Shown: positions 1-8,496, numbered from the stretch's first letter. The stretch is 64,000 bases of DNA from Heyndrickxia sporothermodurans (GCA_016756695.1 CP066701.1:1764001-1828000); one strand, 5' to 3'. Program-made: numbers and translations. Notes: generated from the sequence alone by a model not told the origin.

Positions 1-676
1 GAAATTTTACACGGAGTTACACGCATTGCTGAAAGCTCAACGAATGTTTCCGAATTATCAAGGGAGACTTCTACTGAGGCTGAAGAAGGCGGTAATTCGG
101 TCGAAGGAACATTATCACAGATGAAATTTATTCATGAATCAGTGAATAACCTAAATGAAGTAATCCAAACACTTTCAAATCGTTCTTATGAAATAGGTAA
201 AATTCTCGATGTAATTAGTGGTATTTCAGATCAAACAAATCTCCTTGCACTTAACGCAGCGATCGAAGCAGCCCGCGCCGGCGAACATGGGAAAGGCTTT
301 GCGGTGGTTGCAGATGAGGTAAAAAAACTGGCTGAGCAGTCTCAAACCTCAACTCAATCCATCGCCAATATTATTAATAGCATTCAAATGGATATTAAAA
401 ATTCACTAGAAATGATGAATGAAGTAACAAACAATGCAGAGCAAGGTGTTACAGTCACTATTGAAACATCCCAAAAGTTTAAGGCAATAATTGATCAAAC
501 AAAAAATATTGCCCCACAAATTGAGGAAATTACTGCAACAGTACAACAAATATCAGCTAGTGTAGAAGAAGTTTCCACATCCGCTAAAGAGGTATCGATG
601 CATTCACAAGAAAACGCATCAAGCTCTGAAGAAGTTGCTGCATCTACAGAACAGCAACTAGCTTCAATGGAGGAAA
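1..676 (+). pseudogene. Methyl-accepting chemotaxis protein, 5' part, split by IS66
   Basis: The frame is open from base 1, so the N-terminus lies outside the window. It carries the MCP cytoplasmic signalling domain, including the family hairpin-tip stretch (residues like [19 protein letters not shown] around 230-290) and long heptad-rich flanks. This domain binds CheA/CheW and controls flagellar rotation. Reading is broken after base 676 by an IS66-type element. Removing the element and one copy of the GGAGGAAA duplication rejoins SMEE to INSSARALASTAEELK and ends normally at 3227. The apparent stop at 732 comes from inside the IS. As it stands the product lacks its last ~24 residues and gains IS-encoded ones, so function is doubtful. 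The ligand is unknown because the sensor domain is not in view. Confidence 0.9.
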
Positions 677-724
677 GTAAGCGTAAAATAATCCCCACCT
701 GTCAACCAGATGGGGATCGAGTTA

Positions 725-2342
725 TTATTTAGGTAAGTTTTTAAAATCTATGCAAACGATTGGAAGTGTTGTTGACCAAGGCAGTACTTTATCCAGGGCA
801 TTTTTATCTGTCAGATCAATGTTAGGTAACTTCTCAAATAAATAGCGAAGGTAATAATATGGGTTTAGGCCATTTTCCTTTGCTGTTTCCACAATGCTAT
901 AAATGATTGCGCTAGCCCTTGCACCTTTCGGTGTATTTGAAAAAAGGAAGTTTTTTCTCCCAATAACAAAGGGCTTTATTGAGCGCTCGCTTCTATTATT
1001 ATCAATTTCTAATCGTCCATCCTCTAGGAATGCCACTAATTTCTTCCATTGATTGAGACAGTAGGTAATCGCCTGACCTAAAGCGCTTTTTGGTAACACT
1101 TTTTGCTTCTGTATTTTTAGCCATGACAAAAAAGCATCCAAGACTGGCTTTTGCGTTCTAATCGTTTTCGTATCGTTCCATAGAGGATAACTCCTTTAGG
1201 TCGCGCTCAATGCGATATAGTTGGTTACAGTATTGAGACCTTCCATTGTCGCTACTCCTGATGTCAGACGCTTTGAAGAAGGCAATACTTTTAAAGCCTC
1301 ATCAAATTTACGTCGAGCATGAGCCATGCAACCGACCAGTTTTACATTAGGTACCTTATGGTACCCGGCGTATCCATCAACCTGTAAATATCCTTTAAAC
1401 CCTGACAGGAATTTCTCGGCATTTTTGCCTGACCTAGTTTCCTGATAATCGTAAAGGATGATTGAAGGTCCTTCTTTTCCAGTACGGTAGAGCCAGAGAT
1501 ATGATTTTGAGGTGGCTGGTACCGACCGGGTTCGTGAAGTACCTGCAGGGTCGATTCGTCCGCATGTAAAATATCCTTTTCCAAAAGAAGTTGATGCATG
1601 CGATCATAAAGTGGGCTCAACCACCGGTTTACCCGTGAATCATCCAATTGGCAAGGGTTTGGCGTGATAACGGTACCCCAATCTGGAAAATTGCTTTTCT
1701 TGCCGGTATAATGGCAATACCCATCCACATATTTTTGATTCATAATATGTGCCATTAAAGAAGGAGATGCTAAACTACCTGAATGAACCGGTTTAGGCAT
1801 TGGTGCTGTTACAACCGGAGTTTCAATTTCTTCACGTTCACAATGGCGGCAAGAGTAAATGGACTGAACATGTTTAACAACTTTCAATTCCGCAGGAATG
1901 TATTTTAGTTCCTGGCGTACTTGCGTACTCATTTCATGCAGATTTCCACCGCAACACGAACAAACCTGCTCTTCAGGGGATAAACGATATTCAATCGTCT
2001 CCACAGGCAAGTTTTCTAACATCAGTTCACGTTACCGCGAACTTTGCGGCGCCGTTGATAAGTAATAGATTCCAAAGTAGGTTCCGGCAAATCTGGATTA
2101 GCTTCATTTTCTACTTCATTAAAAAGTTCCAATTGATCGGGGTTGGTTTTTTCACTGGAAAAGCCGAATCTATTTTTCTGCAGAAGGCGAAGCTGTTCTT
2201 CAGTCCATTTTAATTTTATCTAACGCGCTCTGCTTTTTAGCTTCGCCTCTAATTCCGCATTTTGTTTCTCCAGCATTTCCAAGCGTTGCAGGAGTTCTTC
2301 AATTGTAGGGGTTGGGGTAGTTGAATTCGCTGTCTTTTTCAT
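725..2342 (-). pseudogene. tnpC: IS66 transposase TnpC, frameshifted
   Basis: From an ATG at 2342 the protein begins with a leucine-rich coiled coil (MKKTANSTTPTPTIEELLQRLEML). A stop near 2220, frameshifts near 2030 and a break between 1141 and 1342 split it into at least three pieces. The middle piece (1342-2022) has the IS66 zinc-binding motif CSCCGG..CRHCE and part of the DDE domain. The last piece (725-1141) has the IS66 C-terminal signature EIDNNRSERSIKPFVIGRKN. In IS66 elements this protein catalyses transposition; here it is inactive unless the breaks are read errors. Confidence 0.88.
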
Positions 2343-2388
2343 AAATATATTATACGATAAAATAGGTAAATTCCTGATTTTTCATTAT

Positions 2389-2743
2389 TTAAATTACTGT
2401 TCTTGCTGTTACAACAGGGTGTGCCTGTTTTTGTTCCAATGATAATCCATCTAATAACCACCTTAATTGGCGTGGACTTATTTTCAGAGGACCCGAATTA
2501 TTATCTGATACCAATGAAAATTTCCTCTCTCCAGCCGGCGATAATAAAGCCAAAAACCGTTATGATCCCATTGAAGAATTTTCAACTTGTCTCGTCGCCG
2601 GTTACAAAAAACAAATAAACTCGAAGAAAAAGATCTAACTCGAATTCTTCTTTTACAAGAGCGACCAATCCATCGATAGATTTCCGTAAATCTGTGACAC
2701 CTTGTGCGAGGTAGACACGATCAACCGTAACTTCTTTTAGCAT
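2389..2743 (-). pseudogene. tnpB: IS66 accessory protein TnpB, frameshifted
   Basis: The ATG at 2743 overlaps the tnpA stop. It reads [20 protein letters not shown], then [10 protein letters not shown], the standard IS66 Orf2 (TnpB) start, then shifts frame near 2625. The rest (..DGLSLEQKQAHP..) is recovered in another frame down to a stop at 2389. TnpB is needed for IS66 transposition but its biochemical role is not established. Confidence 0.82.
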
Positions 2744-3060
2744 ACTGATTTCAATGCCTTAACTACTTCCGCCAGTAGTGTTGGATTAAAGCCAGGTTTA
2801 ACCACGATGGATGCTGAACCAACATTTATATGTAATGTTTCATTCTGTTGCTCAGATTCTTCTAATGTAACCGGAATCCACTTGCTGTTAGAATCTTGGG
2901 TTGAATAGAAATTATCGGCTTTATAAAGCCAATACTTTAACTGATGAATACTTATTTCATTGATTTCACACCATTTGGATTGGGTGAGGCCACTCGCTCT
3001 GAAAAGAGCGATCCTACGCTCCCATTCCTTACGCAATTCTGGATTATTTCTTTGGGACAT
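2737..3060 (-). CDS. tnpA: IS66 accessory protein TnpA
   Basis: 107 aa, full length for the family. The N-terminal half has a helix-turn-helix of the IS66 Orf1 type (RIALFRASGLTQSKWCEIN..IHQLKYWLYK, about residues 17-48). The C-terminal half has the conserved IPV..I.VGSASIVVKPGF..LL.EVVKAL pattern. It probably binds DNA and helps the transposase. An AGGAGG site sits just upstream (3066-3072 region). Its stop overlaps the tnpB start, as expected for a coupled operon. This is the only intact gene of the element. Confidence 0.88.
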   Translation of the reverse strand: MSQRNNPELRKEWERRIALFRASGLTQSKWCEINEISIHQLKYWLYKADNFYSTQDSNSKWIPVTLEESEQQNETLHINVGSASIVVKPGFNPTLLAEVVKALKSVC

Positions 3061-3145
3061 AAAAAAACCTCCTCAAACTTTGATTTGAAGAGATTATCTC
3101 ACAGGTACTATATATGTTAATAGGTGTATTCTATTTGACTCTTAC

Positions 3146-3227
3146 GGAGGAAATAAACTCTTCTGCAAGAGCCCTTGCTTCTACAGCAGAAGAATTAAAA
3201 GAGTTAGTGAATAAATTTATTGTTTAA
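3146..3227 (+). pseudogene. Methyl-accepting chemotaxis protein, 3' remnant
   Basis: After the right-hand GGAGGAAA duplication the sequence reads EEINSSARALASTAEELKEL..VNKFIV and stops at 3227. This is the usual end of an MCP coiled coil. It continues the reading frame that stops at 676 when the IS and one 8-bp duplication are removed. It has no start of its own. Confidence 0.88.
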
Positions 3228-3236
3228 AAGCATTCG

Positions 3237-3270
3237 AAAGCGAGCCGACAAACGATCGGCTCGCTTTATT
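3237..3270. terminator. Terminator of the chemotaxis gene
   Basis: A 12-bp perfect stem, AAAGCGAGCCGA/TCGGCTCGCTTT with a 7-nt loop, is followed by TATTTT. It sits 10 bp after the MCP stop and touches the stop of the convergent thioesterase gene, so it may serve both strands. Confidence 0.85.
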
Positions 3271-3685
3271 TTCTCTTAATTTCTTCATATTTTTGAAACC
3301 ATTCAGGAAATACCTTTTTGAATTGGACTGGTTTAAAGTCTTCTTTTCTCACAACAATATGTGTTGTTGTTCCTTCCGCACATATTTCATCTTCTCCGTT
3401 TACAATCGTAAATCCATAGATTGTCCTCAAATTTTTGTTTTCTTCCACCCAGGTTTTTACAATTACTTTATCGCCGTATTTAATAGATTTTTTATAAGTT
3501 ATTTCTAGATTATATACGGGTGCATAATAACCCGACTTTTCCATATCGAGATAATTATAACCGACATCCTCGATAAGTTTTGTCCTGCCAAGCTCGATCC
3601 ACTTTACATAATTCCCATGGTAGATAACTCCCATCATATCTGTATCTGCGTAAGACAGTTGGATTTCAATCGATGAAATGTACAT
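3266..3685 (-). CDS. Acyl-CoA thioesterase, YbgC/4HBT hot-dog family
   Basis: 139 aa, single-domain length for 4-hydroxybenzoyl-CoA-type thioesterases. The active-site segment SYADTDMMGVIYHGNYV (residues 11-27) contains the conserved catalytic Asp16 and the YHGNY loop. Such cytosolic enzymes hydrolyse acyl-CoA thioesters; the substrate cannot be told from sequence. It resembles small Bacillus proteins such as YneP. The start has an AAAGGAG-like site 8 bp upstream. It stands alone, convergent with the chemotaxis gene. Confidence 0.85.
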   Translation of the reverse strand: MYISSIEIQLSYADTDMMGVIYHGNYVKWIELGRTKLIEDVGYNYLDMEKSGYYAPVYNLEITYKKSIKYGDKVIVKTWVEENKNLRTIYGFTIVNGEDEICAEGTTTHIVVRKEDFKPVQFKKVFPEWFQKYEEIKRK

Positions 3686-3846
3686 ATTTGAAACTCCTTT
3701 AATAGTAAATTTGATTCTAAAATATAGTATATATTTTTTTCGCGTTTTTGAAAAAAAGACCGAGCAGCCACTTGCACCAAGAAATGGATTTTGGTAAGAT
3801 GTTTGTCTTGAATAAAATGAATATTATGATAAAAGGAGGTGTATGA

Positions 3847-4413
3847 ATGAAACGTATAATGATTATGGGAGTATCTGCAGGAGTTGGAAAGTCTACTTTT
3901 GCTAGAAAGCTAGGTGATATTTTGCAAATTGATGTTTACCATTTGGATGCACATTATTGGAAGCCGGGTTGGGTTGAAGCAACAGTAGATGAGTTTCGTG
4001 GAGCTCAAGAAGAAGTTGTGAAAAAAGAACAATGGATTATTGAGGGGAACTACACAGGTACATACGACATTCGAGCTTCCCGTGCAGACACGATTATCTA
4101 CTTGGAGCTTCCTCTATCCGTTTGTTTATTTCGGGTGATAAAGAGATTCCTCATGAATATCGGAAGAACCCGTCCCGACATGGGAAAAGGATGCAAAGAA
4201 AAAATAGACTACCAGTTTATTAAATTTATTATTTCCACTTATTATCCACGGAAGAATAAAATGGCGGACCGTTTTAATGCCTTCCAATCTTCAGCAGCAG
4301 AAAGAAAAGTCATCATGTTAAAAAACAAACGGGCAATAAATGATTACTTGCACGAGACTAGATTAAAATATTCGTCGAAAAAAGAAATATTTCCCGAGAA
4401 ATTTATCGAATAA
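3847..4413 (+). CDS. P-loop ATPase / adenylate kinase-like (FlaR-type) protein
   Basis: 188 aa with a Walker A loop GVSAGVGKST at residues 8-17. It then has the pattern typical of proteins annotated as DNA topology modulation (FlaR) or small kinases: DVYHLDAHYWKPGW, W..EGNYTGTYDIR and ADTIIYLELP. These are cytosolic nucleotide-binding proteins of uncertain substrate; the fold suggests a nucleoside or small-molecule kinase. The start is supported by AAAGGAGGTG 6 bp before the ATG. The neighbouring convergent LacI gene gives no functional link. Confidence 0.75.
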   Translation: MKRIMIMGVSAGVGKSTFARKLGDILQIDVYHLDAHYWKPGWVEATVDEFRGAQEEVVKKEQWIIEGNYTGTYDIRASRADTIIYLELPLSVCLFRVIKRFLMNIGRTRPDMGKGCKEKIDYQFIKFIISTYYPRKNKMADRFNAFQSSAAERKVIMLKNKRAINDYLHETRLKYSSKKEIFPEKFIE

Positions 4414-4440
4414 TGTGGAAGCGGCAAAAAATTTGTTCGT

Positions 4441-5406
4441 TTAAACAGAATCACGTTCAATTAATTTAAAAGGTAAGATAAGTCTATTAGATTCATTTTC
4501 ATATTTTTTAATTGATTGAACGGCTAGTCGTCCGATTTCTTTAGTCTGGATTTCGATTGTTGAAATCCCCATTATTTCAGAGATGGGCTGGTTATCAAAG
4601 CTTAAAATAGCGAAGTCTTTTGGAATACTTAAGCGATAATTTTTTGATGCTAATATTAACCCTGCGGCAACTTGGTCATTACCTACGAGAAACGCAGTTG
4701 GTTTTTCCGTTAATTGGATATATTTCAACAGGACCTCGCGTCCATCTTCAATCGTTAAACAGCGATCAAAAAGCCACTCATCTCGAACTTTTTGATTTAG
4801 TTTCTTCATCATAGTTTCGTACGCTCTTATTCTTTTTAAACTATTAGGACCTTCTTTTCTGCCAAGACAATAAGCAATTCGAGTATGCCCTTTGGAAACT
4901 AAATATTGAAGCCCAAATTGAAAGGCTTTTTCATGTGGGATACTAATTGAAGGAAATATAGCTTGATCAGAATCTTCACATAGAATGATAGGACCATATT
5001 CCTTGTATTCCTTTACTACTTCAAGAGATATGGCACGGGAGCAAAATACGAGTCCATCAATTAAATTCCCTCTTAGCATTTCGAGAGCGTCTAGTTCTTT
5101 CGTTGTTTCATAATTTGTTTGATATAGAATAAGCTGTTGATTATCCTTCATCGCTTCCTCGGCAATTCCATCTACGATACTACTGAAATAGGGATGATTG
5201 ATGGTAGGGAGAACGACACCAATCATATTAGAAGTCCCTTTTGACAAATGAACGGCGTTTATATTCCTTTTATAATTTAATGCTTCCATTGCTTTTCGCA
5301 CGGAATTCCTTTTTTCTTCACTCACATATGGATGATGGTTGAGTACCCTTGAAACCGTTGTAACGGATACACCGGCAAGCTTTGCAATTTCACGAATATT
5401 TGCCAT
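4441..5406 (-). CDS. LacI-family transcriptional regulator
   Basis: 321 aa. The N-terminal helix-turn-helix is ANIREIAKLAGVSVTTVSRVLN (residues 2-23, hinge helix to ~60). It is followed by a periplasmic-binding-protein-like sugar domain (IGVVLPTINHPYF.., VGNDQVAAGLI.., LSFDNQPISEIMGISTI). Family members repress sugar or catabolic genes and respond to a sugar ligand; the ligand is not predictable here. A perfect 14-bp palindrome of LacI type lies 38 bp upstream of the start, implying autoregulation. No sugar-use operon lies next to it, so its targets are probably elsewhere, apart from the tiny divergent gene at 5500. Confidence 0.92.
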   Translation of the reverse strand: MANIREIAKLAGVSVTTVSRVLNHHPYVSEEKRNSVRKAMEALNYKRNINAVHLSKGTSNMIGVVLPTINHPYFSSIVDGIAEEAMKDNQQLILYQTNYETTKELDALEMLRGNLIDGLVFCSRAISLEVVKEYKEYGPIILCEDSDQAIFPSISIPHEKAFQFGLQYLVSKGHTRIAYCLGRKEGPNSLKRIRAYETMMKKLNQKVRDEWLFDRCLTIEDGREVLLKYIQLTEKPTAFLVGNDQVAAGLILASKNYRLSIPKDFAILSFDNQPISEIMGISTIEIQTKEIGRLAVQSIKKYENESNRLILPFKLIERDSV

Positions 5407-5443
5407 AAAAAAATTCCTTTCAGTAAAAAAATCAATCTTGACC

Positions 5444-5457
5444 TGAAACGCGTTTCA
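5444..5457. promoter_or_regulatory. LacI-type palindromic operator
   Basis: TGAAACGCGTTTCA is a perfect 14-bp palindrome with the central CG of LacI/CcpA-family sites. It lies between the lacI-family start (5406) and the divergent small gene (5500), immediately after a TTGACC hexamer (5438-5443). Confidence 0.75.
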
Positions 5458-5499
5458 TAAATTACCTTTTCCTTAATGAAGAAAAGGAGTGACTATGTC

Positions 5500-5637
5500 A
5501 TGATTGAAGGGATTATTCTATTAATAGCATTGTGCATTTTTGAACTAATCTTAGCAAACATAGCATTGAAAGACAAAAAAGAGCATTTGATGGATTTTTA
5601 TGAGTTTTTTGATATTAGTAAGAAGGATGGGTTATAA
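5500..5637 (+). CDS. Small single-pass membrane protein, 45 aa
   Basis: It reads MIEGIILLIALCIFELILAN followed by a charged tail IALKDKKEHLMDFYEFFDISKKDGL. Residues 3-22 form one membrane helix, with the tail probably cytosolic. An AAAGGAG site lies 10 bp upstream of the ATG at 5500. An overlapping ATG at 5495 gives only two codons. Function not recognised. It is transcribed divergently from the LacI-family gene and shares its operator region, so it may be under that repressor. Confidence 0.6.
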   Translation: MIEGIILLIALCIFELILANIALKDKKEHLMDFYEFFDISKKDGL

Positions 5638-5668
5638 TTTAAAAAACTAAATGCTGTGAGGTGAAAAT

Positions 5669-6375
5669 ATGACTTTACAAGAAATAATGGAAAAGTTAAA
5701 AGAACTGGGAACAGAGCAAACAAAGAAAACGTTCATTCGACATGGGGCAACGGAGCCGATTTTTGGGGTCAAAGTAGGTGATCTGAAAAAACTTGTTAAA
5801 CACGTGAAAAAGGATCAAGAATTAGCTCTTTCATTATATGAAACTGGAAATTATGATGCGATGTATTTAGCAGGACTAACAGTAGATCCAAAGCTCGTAT
5901 CAAAAGAATTGTTGCAAAAATGGGTGAAACAAGCATATTGTTATGGCCTGTCTGAATATACGGTGGCAGGAGTAGCTGCGGAAAGTAATTATGCACTTGA
6001 ATTAGCAAGAGAATGGATTGAATCCGACTCTGAAACGATTGCTACTAGCGGATGGAGTACGTATACAAATTATCTTTCCATTACACCTGATGAGAAGCTT
6101 GACGTCGAAGAAATCCGCCAATTATTAAATAGGATCGAGACAACGATTCATCAGGAAAAGAATCGAGTTCGATATACAATGAACAATTTTGTGATTGCAG
6201 TCGGAACCTTTGTAAAAGCGCTAAACAAAGAGGCTTATGAAGTTGGTGGAAAAATAGGGAAGTTCATGTAAACTTCGGAGAAACCGCTTGCAAGGTCCCA
6301 TTAGCAACAGAATATATAAAAAAGGTCGAAGCACGAGGGAAAATTGGTTCAAAGAAAAAGACTTGTATATGCTAA
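5669..6375 (+). pseudogene. AlkD-like DNA alkylation repair protein, frameshifted near the 3' end
   Basis: The first 200 codons match the HEAT-repeat DNA alkylation repair family (GVKVGDLKKLVK.., NYDAMYLAGLTVD, SGWSTYTNYLS, RVRYTMNNFVIAVGTF). These are DNA glycosylases or DNA-binding proteins for alkylated bases. The frame ends early at 6271. One base is missing around 6258-6264. In the shifted frame the conserved tail continues HVNFGETACKVPLATEYIKK to a stop at 6375, giving ~235 aa, the family's normal length. Either a genuine one-base deletion or a read error. The start has a GTGAGGTG site upstream. Confidence 0.85.
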
Positions 6376-6382
6376 GTATTTT

Positions 6383-6410
6383 CACCGTTTAAAACTAAAC
6401 GGTGTTTTTT
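6383..6410 (+). terminator. Terminator after the AlkD-like gene
   Basis: CACCGTTT/AAACGGTG stem with a 6-nt loop, then TTTTTT. Confidence 0.85.
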
Positions 6411-6447
6411 AATGTGCACAAACTAAAAAAATACCGTTTATTTGGAT

Positions 6448-6650
6448 GAGTATGATCCACAAAATAGAAAGAATGATGCACAAATAGAAATCTATGAGTC
6501 GCAAATGAAAAAGTATGAGTCACAAACCGAAAAACCAACGGCGAATCCGAAGAGTATGATCCACAAAGTTGAAAGAATGATGCACAAACAGAAATCTATG
6601 AGTCACAAACGCAAAACAATGATGCACAAACAAAATTTCATCAACGAATC
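6448..6650. repeat. Phased 21-bp repeats in two 104-bp units
   Basis: Two direct copies begin at 6448 and 6552, exactly 104 bp apart, and align to their ends (both finish near CGAATCCG). Inside each, a core like ATGAKKCACAAA recurs: cores start at 6452, 6473, 6494, 6515, then 6556, 6577, 6598 and 6619, i.e. every 21 bp with one gap of 41. An open frame crosses it but has no ribosome site, and the two units are read in different frames, so it is probably not coding. Confidence 0.75.
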
Positions 6651-6670
6651 CGGAGGGTTTATAATTCACA

Positions 6671-6700
6671 AAAAAAGATGGCCAAGTAAGCCATCTTTTT
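6671..6700 (-). terminator. Terminator of the amino acid ABC operon
   Basis: AAAAAGATGGC/GCCATCTTTTT stem with a 6-nt loop directly at the permease stop codon. The A-run on the plus strand supplies the U-run for minus-strand transcription. Confidence 0.8.
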
Positions 6701-7379
6701 AACTGCTTTTAACTTCATATCTTTTCTCAAGATGATTTTGCAATACCGCTATAATCGAACAGATTCCCCAATAGATCAGTGCGACTAATATATACATCGT
6801 CATATAATCTAATTCTCTTCCACCAACAATTTTTGCTTTTTGAAGTAGCTCAGGGACAGTGATCATCGCGGCTAGCGAAGTACCCTTGACTAGATCCAGT
6901 AATACATTCGATAGTGGTGGTATCGCGATTTTGTCGGCCTGTGGAAGAATAATCTTTCGCATCGTTTGCCAATAGGAAAGTCCAAGGGATGCAGATGCTT
7001 CCCATTGGCCTTTATCAACAGAGGCGATGGCTGAACGATTGATTTCTGCCATATACGCAGCACTATTTAAGCTAAAGCCGATAATCGCAGCCGTTACTGC
7101 TGTAAAAGTAATTCCAATCATCGGAAAGCCGAAATAAAGAATAAACAAGAGAACAATAATTGGGACACCACGCATAAAAGAGATATAAGTACGCGCTGGA
7201 AGCTGAAAAATATAATTTTTTGACATTCGACCAAGTGCAAGAAAAAATCCTAGCAATAACCCGAAGAACATACTGACTATAGAAATGAGTAAAGTATAGC
7301 CAATCCCTTTAATGACATAAGGAAAGGATTCAATGGCCAATTTTGTATTAAAGATATATTCCCATTGAATTGTTCCCAT
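6699..7379 (-). CDS. Polar amino acid ABC transporter permease (TcyB/GlnP type)
   Basis: 226 aa with four or five membrane helices and the HisM/GlnP-type coupling motif EASASLGLSYWQTMRKIILPQA (about residues 131-152). It forms the membrane channel of a type I amino acid importer. The closing segment IVGGRELDYMTMYILVALIYWG resembles cystine permeases such as TcyB, but substrate is inference. It follows the binding-protein gene by 12 bp on the minus strand and is closed by a terminator. No ATPase gene is linked, so the ATPase must be supplied from elsewhere, for example by the GlnQ-like protein at 38.1 kb. Confidence 0.85.
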   Translation of the reverse strand: MGTIQWEYIFNTKLAIESFPYVIKGIGYTLLISIVSMFFGLLLGFFLALGRMSKNYIFQLPARTYISFMRGVPIIVLLFILYFGFPMIGITFTAVTAAIIGFSLNSAAYMAEINRSAIASVDKGQWEASASLGLSYWQTMRKIILPQADKIAIPPLSNVLLDLVKGTSLAAMITVPELLQKAKIVGGRELDYMTMYILVALIYWGICSIIAVLQNHLEKRYEVKSS

Positions 7380-7391
7380 GTTTCTCTCTCC

Positions 7392-8246
7392 CTAGTATTT
7401 AAGATCTGGCTTTTTCGTTACATCATCGCCATCAAAAAATTGTTTAGAAATTTTCGTGATGGTCCCGTCATCAAGCATTTCTTGAATCGTTCTATTAATA
7501 TGTTTATTTAATTCCGTATTATCTTTTTTCATAATCATTCCGACGCCTTCATCACGTGTATTAAATTTAAGATCAGGATGAATGGTAATATTTAATTTCG
7601 GAAATGCAGCAAGTGCAAGCTTTTGTAAATAATAATCATTAATAATAATATCTGTACGACCAGAAGAAACATCACGTAAATATTGTTCATTTGTAGCATT
7701 GTCGTAAGGGACTTCATCAGCACCGTATTTACGAGCAATTTTCATATAAGTTGTTGTTGCTTCACCAGCAGCTTTTTTCCCTTTAATATCTTTAACTGTT
7801 TTTATTCCGGATAAATCATCTTTTCTCACAATAGCTGTTGCAAAAGAAAACTTATACGGTGTTGAAAAAGAAAATTTCTCTTTTCGTTCATCTGTAATCG
7901 CGATATCATTTGCAGCGACATCGACTTTTCCACTATTAATAGAAGTAAGCATTCCGTCAAAGGCCATTTCGACAAAGTCCACTTTAAGTCCCATTCTTTT
8001 GGCCATTTCACGAACTACCTCAACCTCGAAACCAGTTAATTTATCCGTTTTGGATTCATGGAAAGAAGCAGGATAAAGTGTTCCAGCAGTGGCAACAGTT
8101 ATTTTTCCGTCTTTCTTTATTTTATCCCATGCAGTTTCTTTCTTTTCCTTGGAACTATCTGAATCCCCGCATGCGGCTGTTACAAAGGCTAAAGCCATTA
8201 CTAATAAAACCATAATTATGTGTTTAAAACGATGTGATTTCCGCAT
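7392..8246 (-). CDS. Amino acid ABC transporter substrate-binding lipoprotein
   Basis: 284 aa from the ATG at 8246. That start is chosen because a GGAGGTTA site lies 5 bp upstream and the protein then begins with a proper lipoprotein signal (RKSHRFKHIIMVLLVMALAF, lipobox TAAC). A longer frame to 8309 has neither. The mature part is an SBP_bac_3 domain (ITVATAGTLYPASFHES, LTGFEVEVVREMAKRMGL, INSGKVDVAANDIAIT). It captures a polar amino acid outside the membrane and delivers it to the adjacent permease. Confidence 0.88.
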   Translation of the reverse strand: MRKSHRFKHIIMVLLVMALAFVTAACGDSDSSKEKKETAWDKIKKDGKITVATAGTLYPASFHESKTDKLTGFEVEVVREMAKRMGLKVDFVEMAFDGMLTSINSGKVDVAANDIAITDERKEKFSFSTPYKFSFATAIVRKDDLSGIKTVKDIKGKKAAGEATTTYMKIARKYGADEVPYDNATNEQYLRDVSSGRTDIIINDYYLQKLALAAFPKLNITIHPDLKFNTRDEGVGMIMKKDNTELNKHINRTIQEMLDDGTITKISKQFFDGDDVTKKPDLKY

Positions 8247-8382
8247 TATGTAACCTCCATATTTAACTTTAATCAGTAAAAACATAGCACTGAAGTGGGG
8301 ATTATGCAAAGGAATTTTGCATAGAAAAAATTATGCGGAATTTTCGATAAATAAGTGCTTCAAAAAAATTTTTATAATTCAA

Positions 8383-8410
8383 TTGAATTTTTACAACAAT
8401 TATGTATAAT
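8383..8410 (+). promoter_or_regulatory. Promoter of the xre-potABCD operon
   Basis: TTGAAT (8383-8388) and TATAAT (8405-8410) are separated by 16 bp, about 85 bp before the regulator start. Confidence 0.6.
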
Positions 8411-8419
8411 GGTCTAGGA

Positions 8420-8479
8420 AGTAAACTTGAAGTTTAGTATTAATAAACTTTATTTATTAGTAGTTTACTAATAGTAAAC
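8420..8479 (+). promoter_or_regulatory. Inverted-repeat operator candidates upstream of the XRE gene
   Basis: There are two palindromes: AAACTT-G-AAGTTT (8423-8435) and GTTTACTA-A-TAGTAAAC (8463-8479). Both lie between the promoter and the ribosome site of the XRE/cupin gene and share a GTAAAC half-site. They are likely binding sites for that regulator. Confidence 0.55.
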
Positions 8480-8496
8480 AGACTTGAGGTTATACG

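Larger units (their letters stand above)
677..3145 (-). mobile_element. Decayed IS66-family element in the chemotaxis gene
   Basis: The ends are imperfect inverted repeats, both starting GTAAG when read inward (left GTAAGCGTAAAATAATCC, right GTAAGAGTCAAATAGAATAC). They are flanked by an exact 8-bp target duplication, GGAGGAAA, at 669-676 and 3146-3153. An 8-bp duplication, GTAAG ends and tnpA-tnpB-tnpC order are IS66 hallmarks. Genes run on the minus strand. tnpA is intact, but tnpB and tnpC carry frameshifts, so the element is probably no longer autonomous. Its proteins are clearly diverged from the IS66 nested in the three composite units elsewhere in the window, so it is a separate lineage. 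Confidence 0.92.

Noticed and set aside
6442-6702. 86-codon frame with heptads such as MIHKVER-MMHKQKS
   Set aside because: Starts with TTG without a ribosome site. The two 104-bp units are read in different frames, so coding selection is unlikely.
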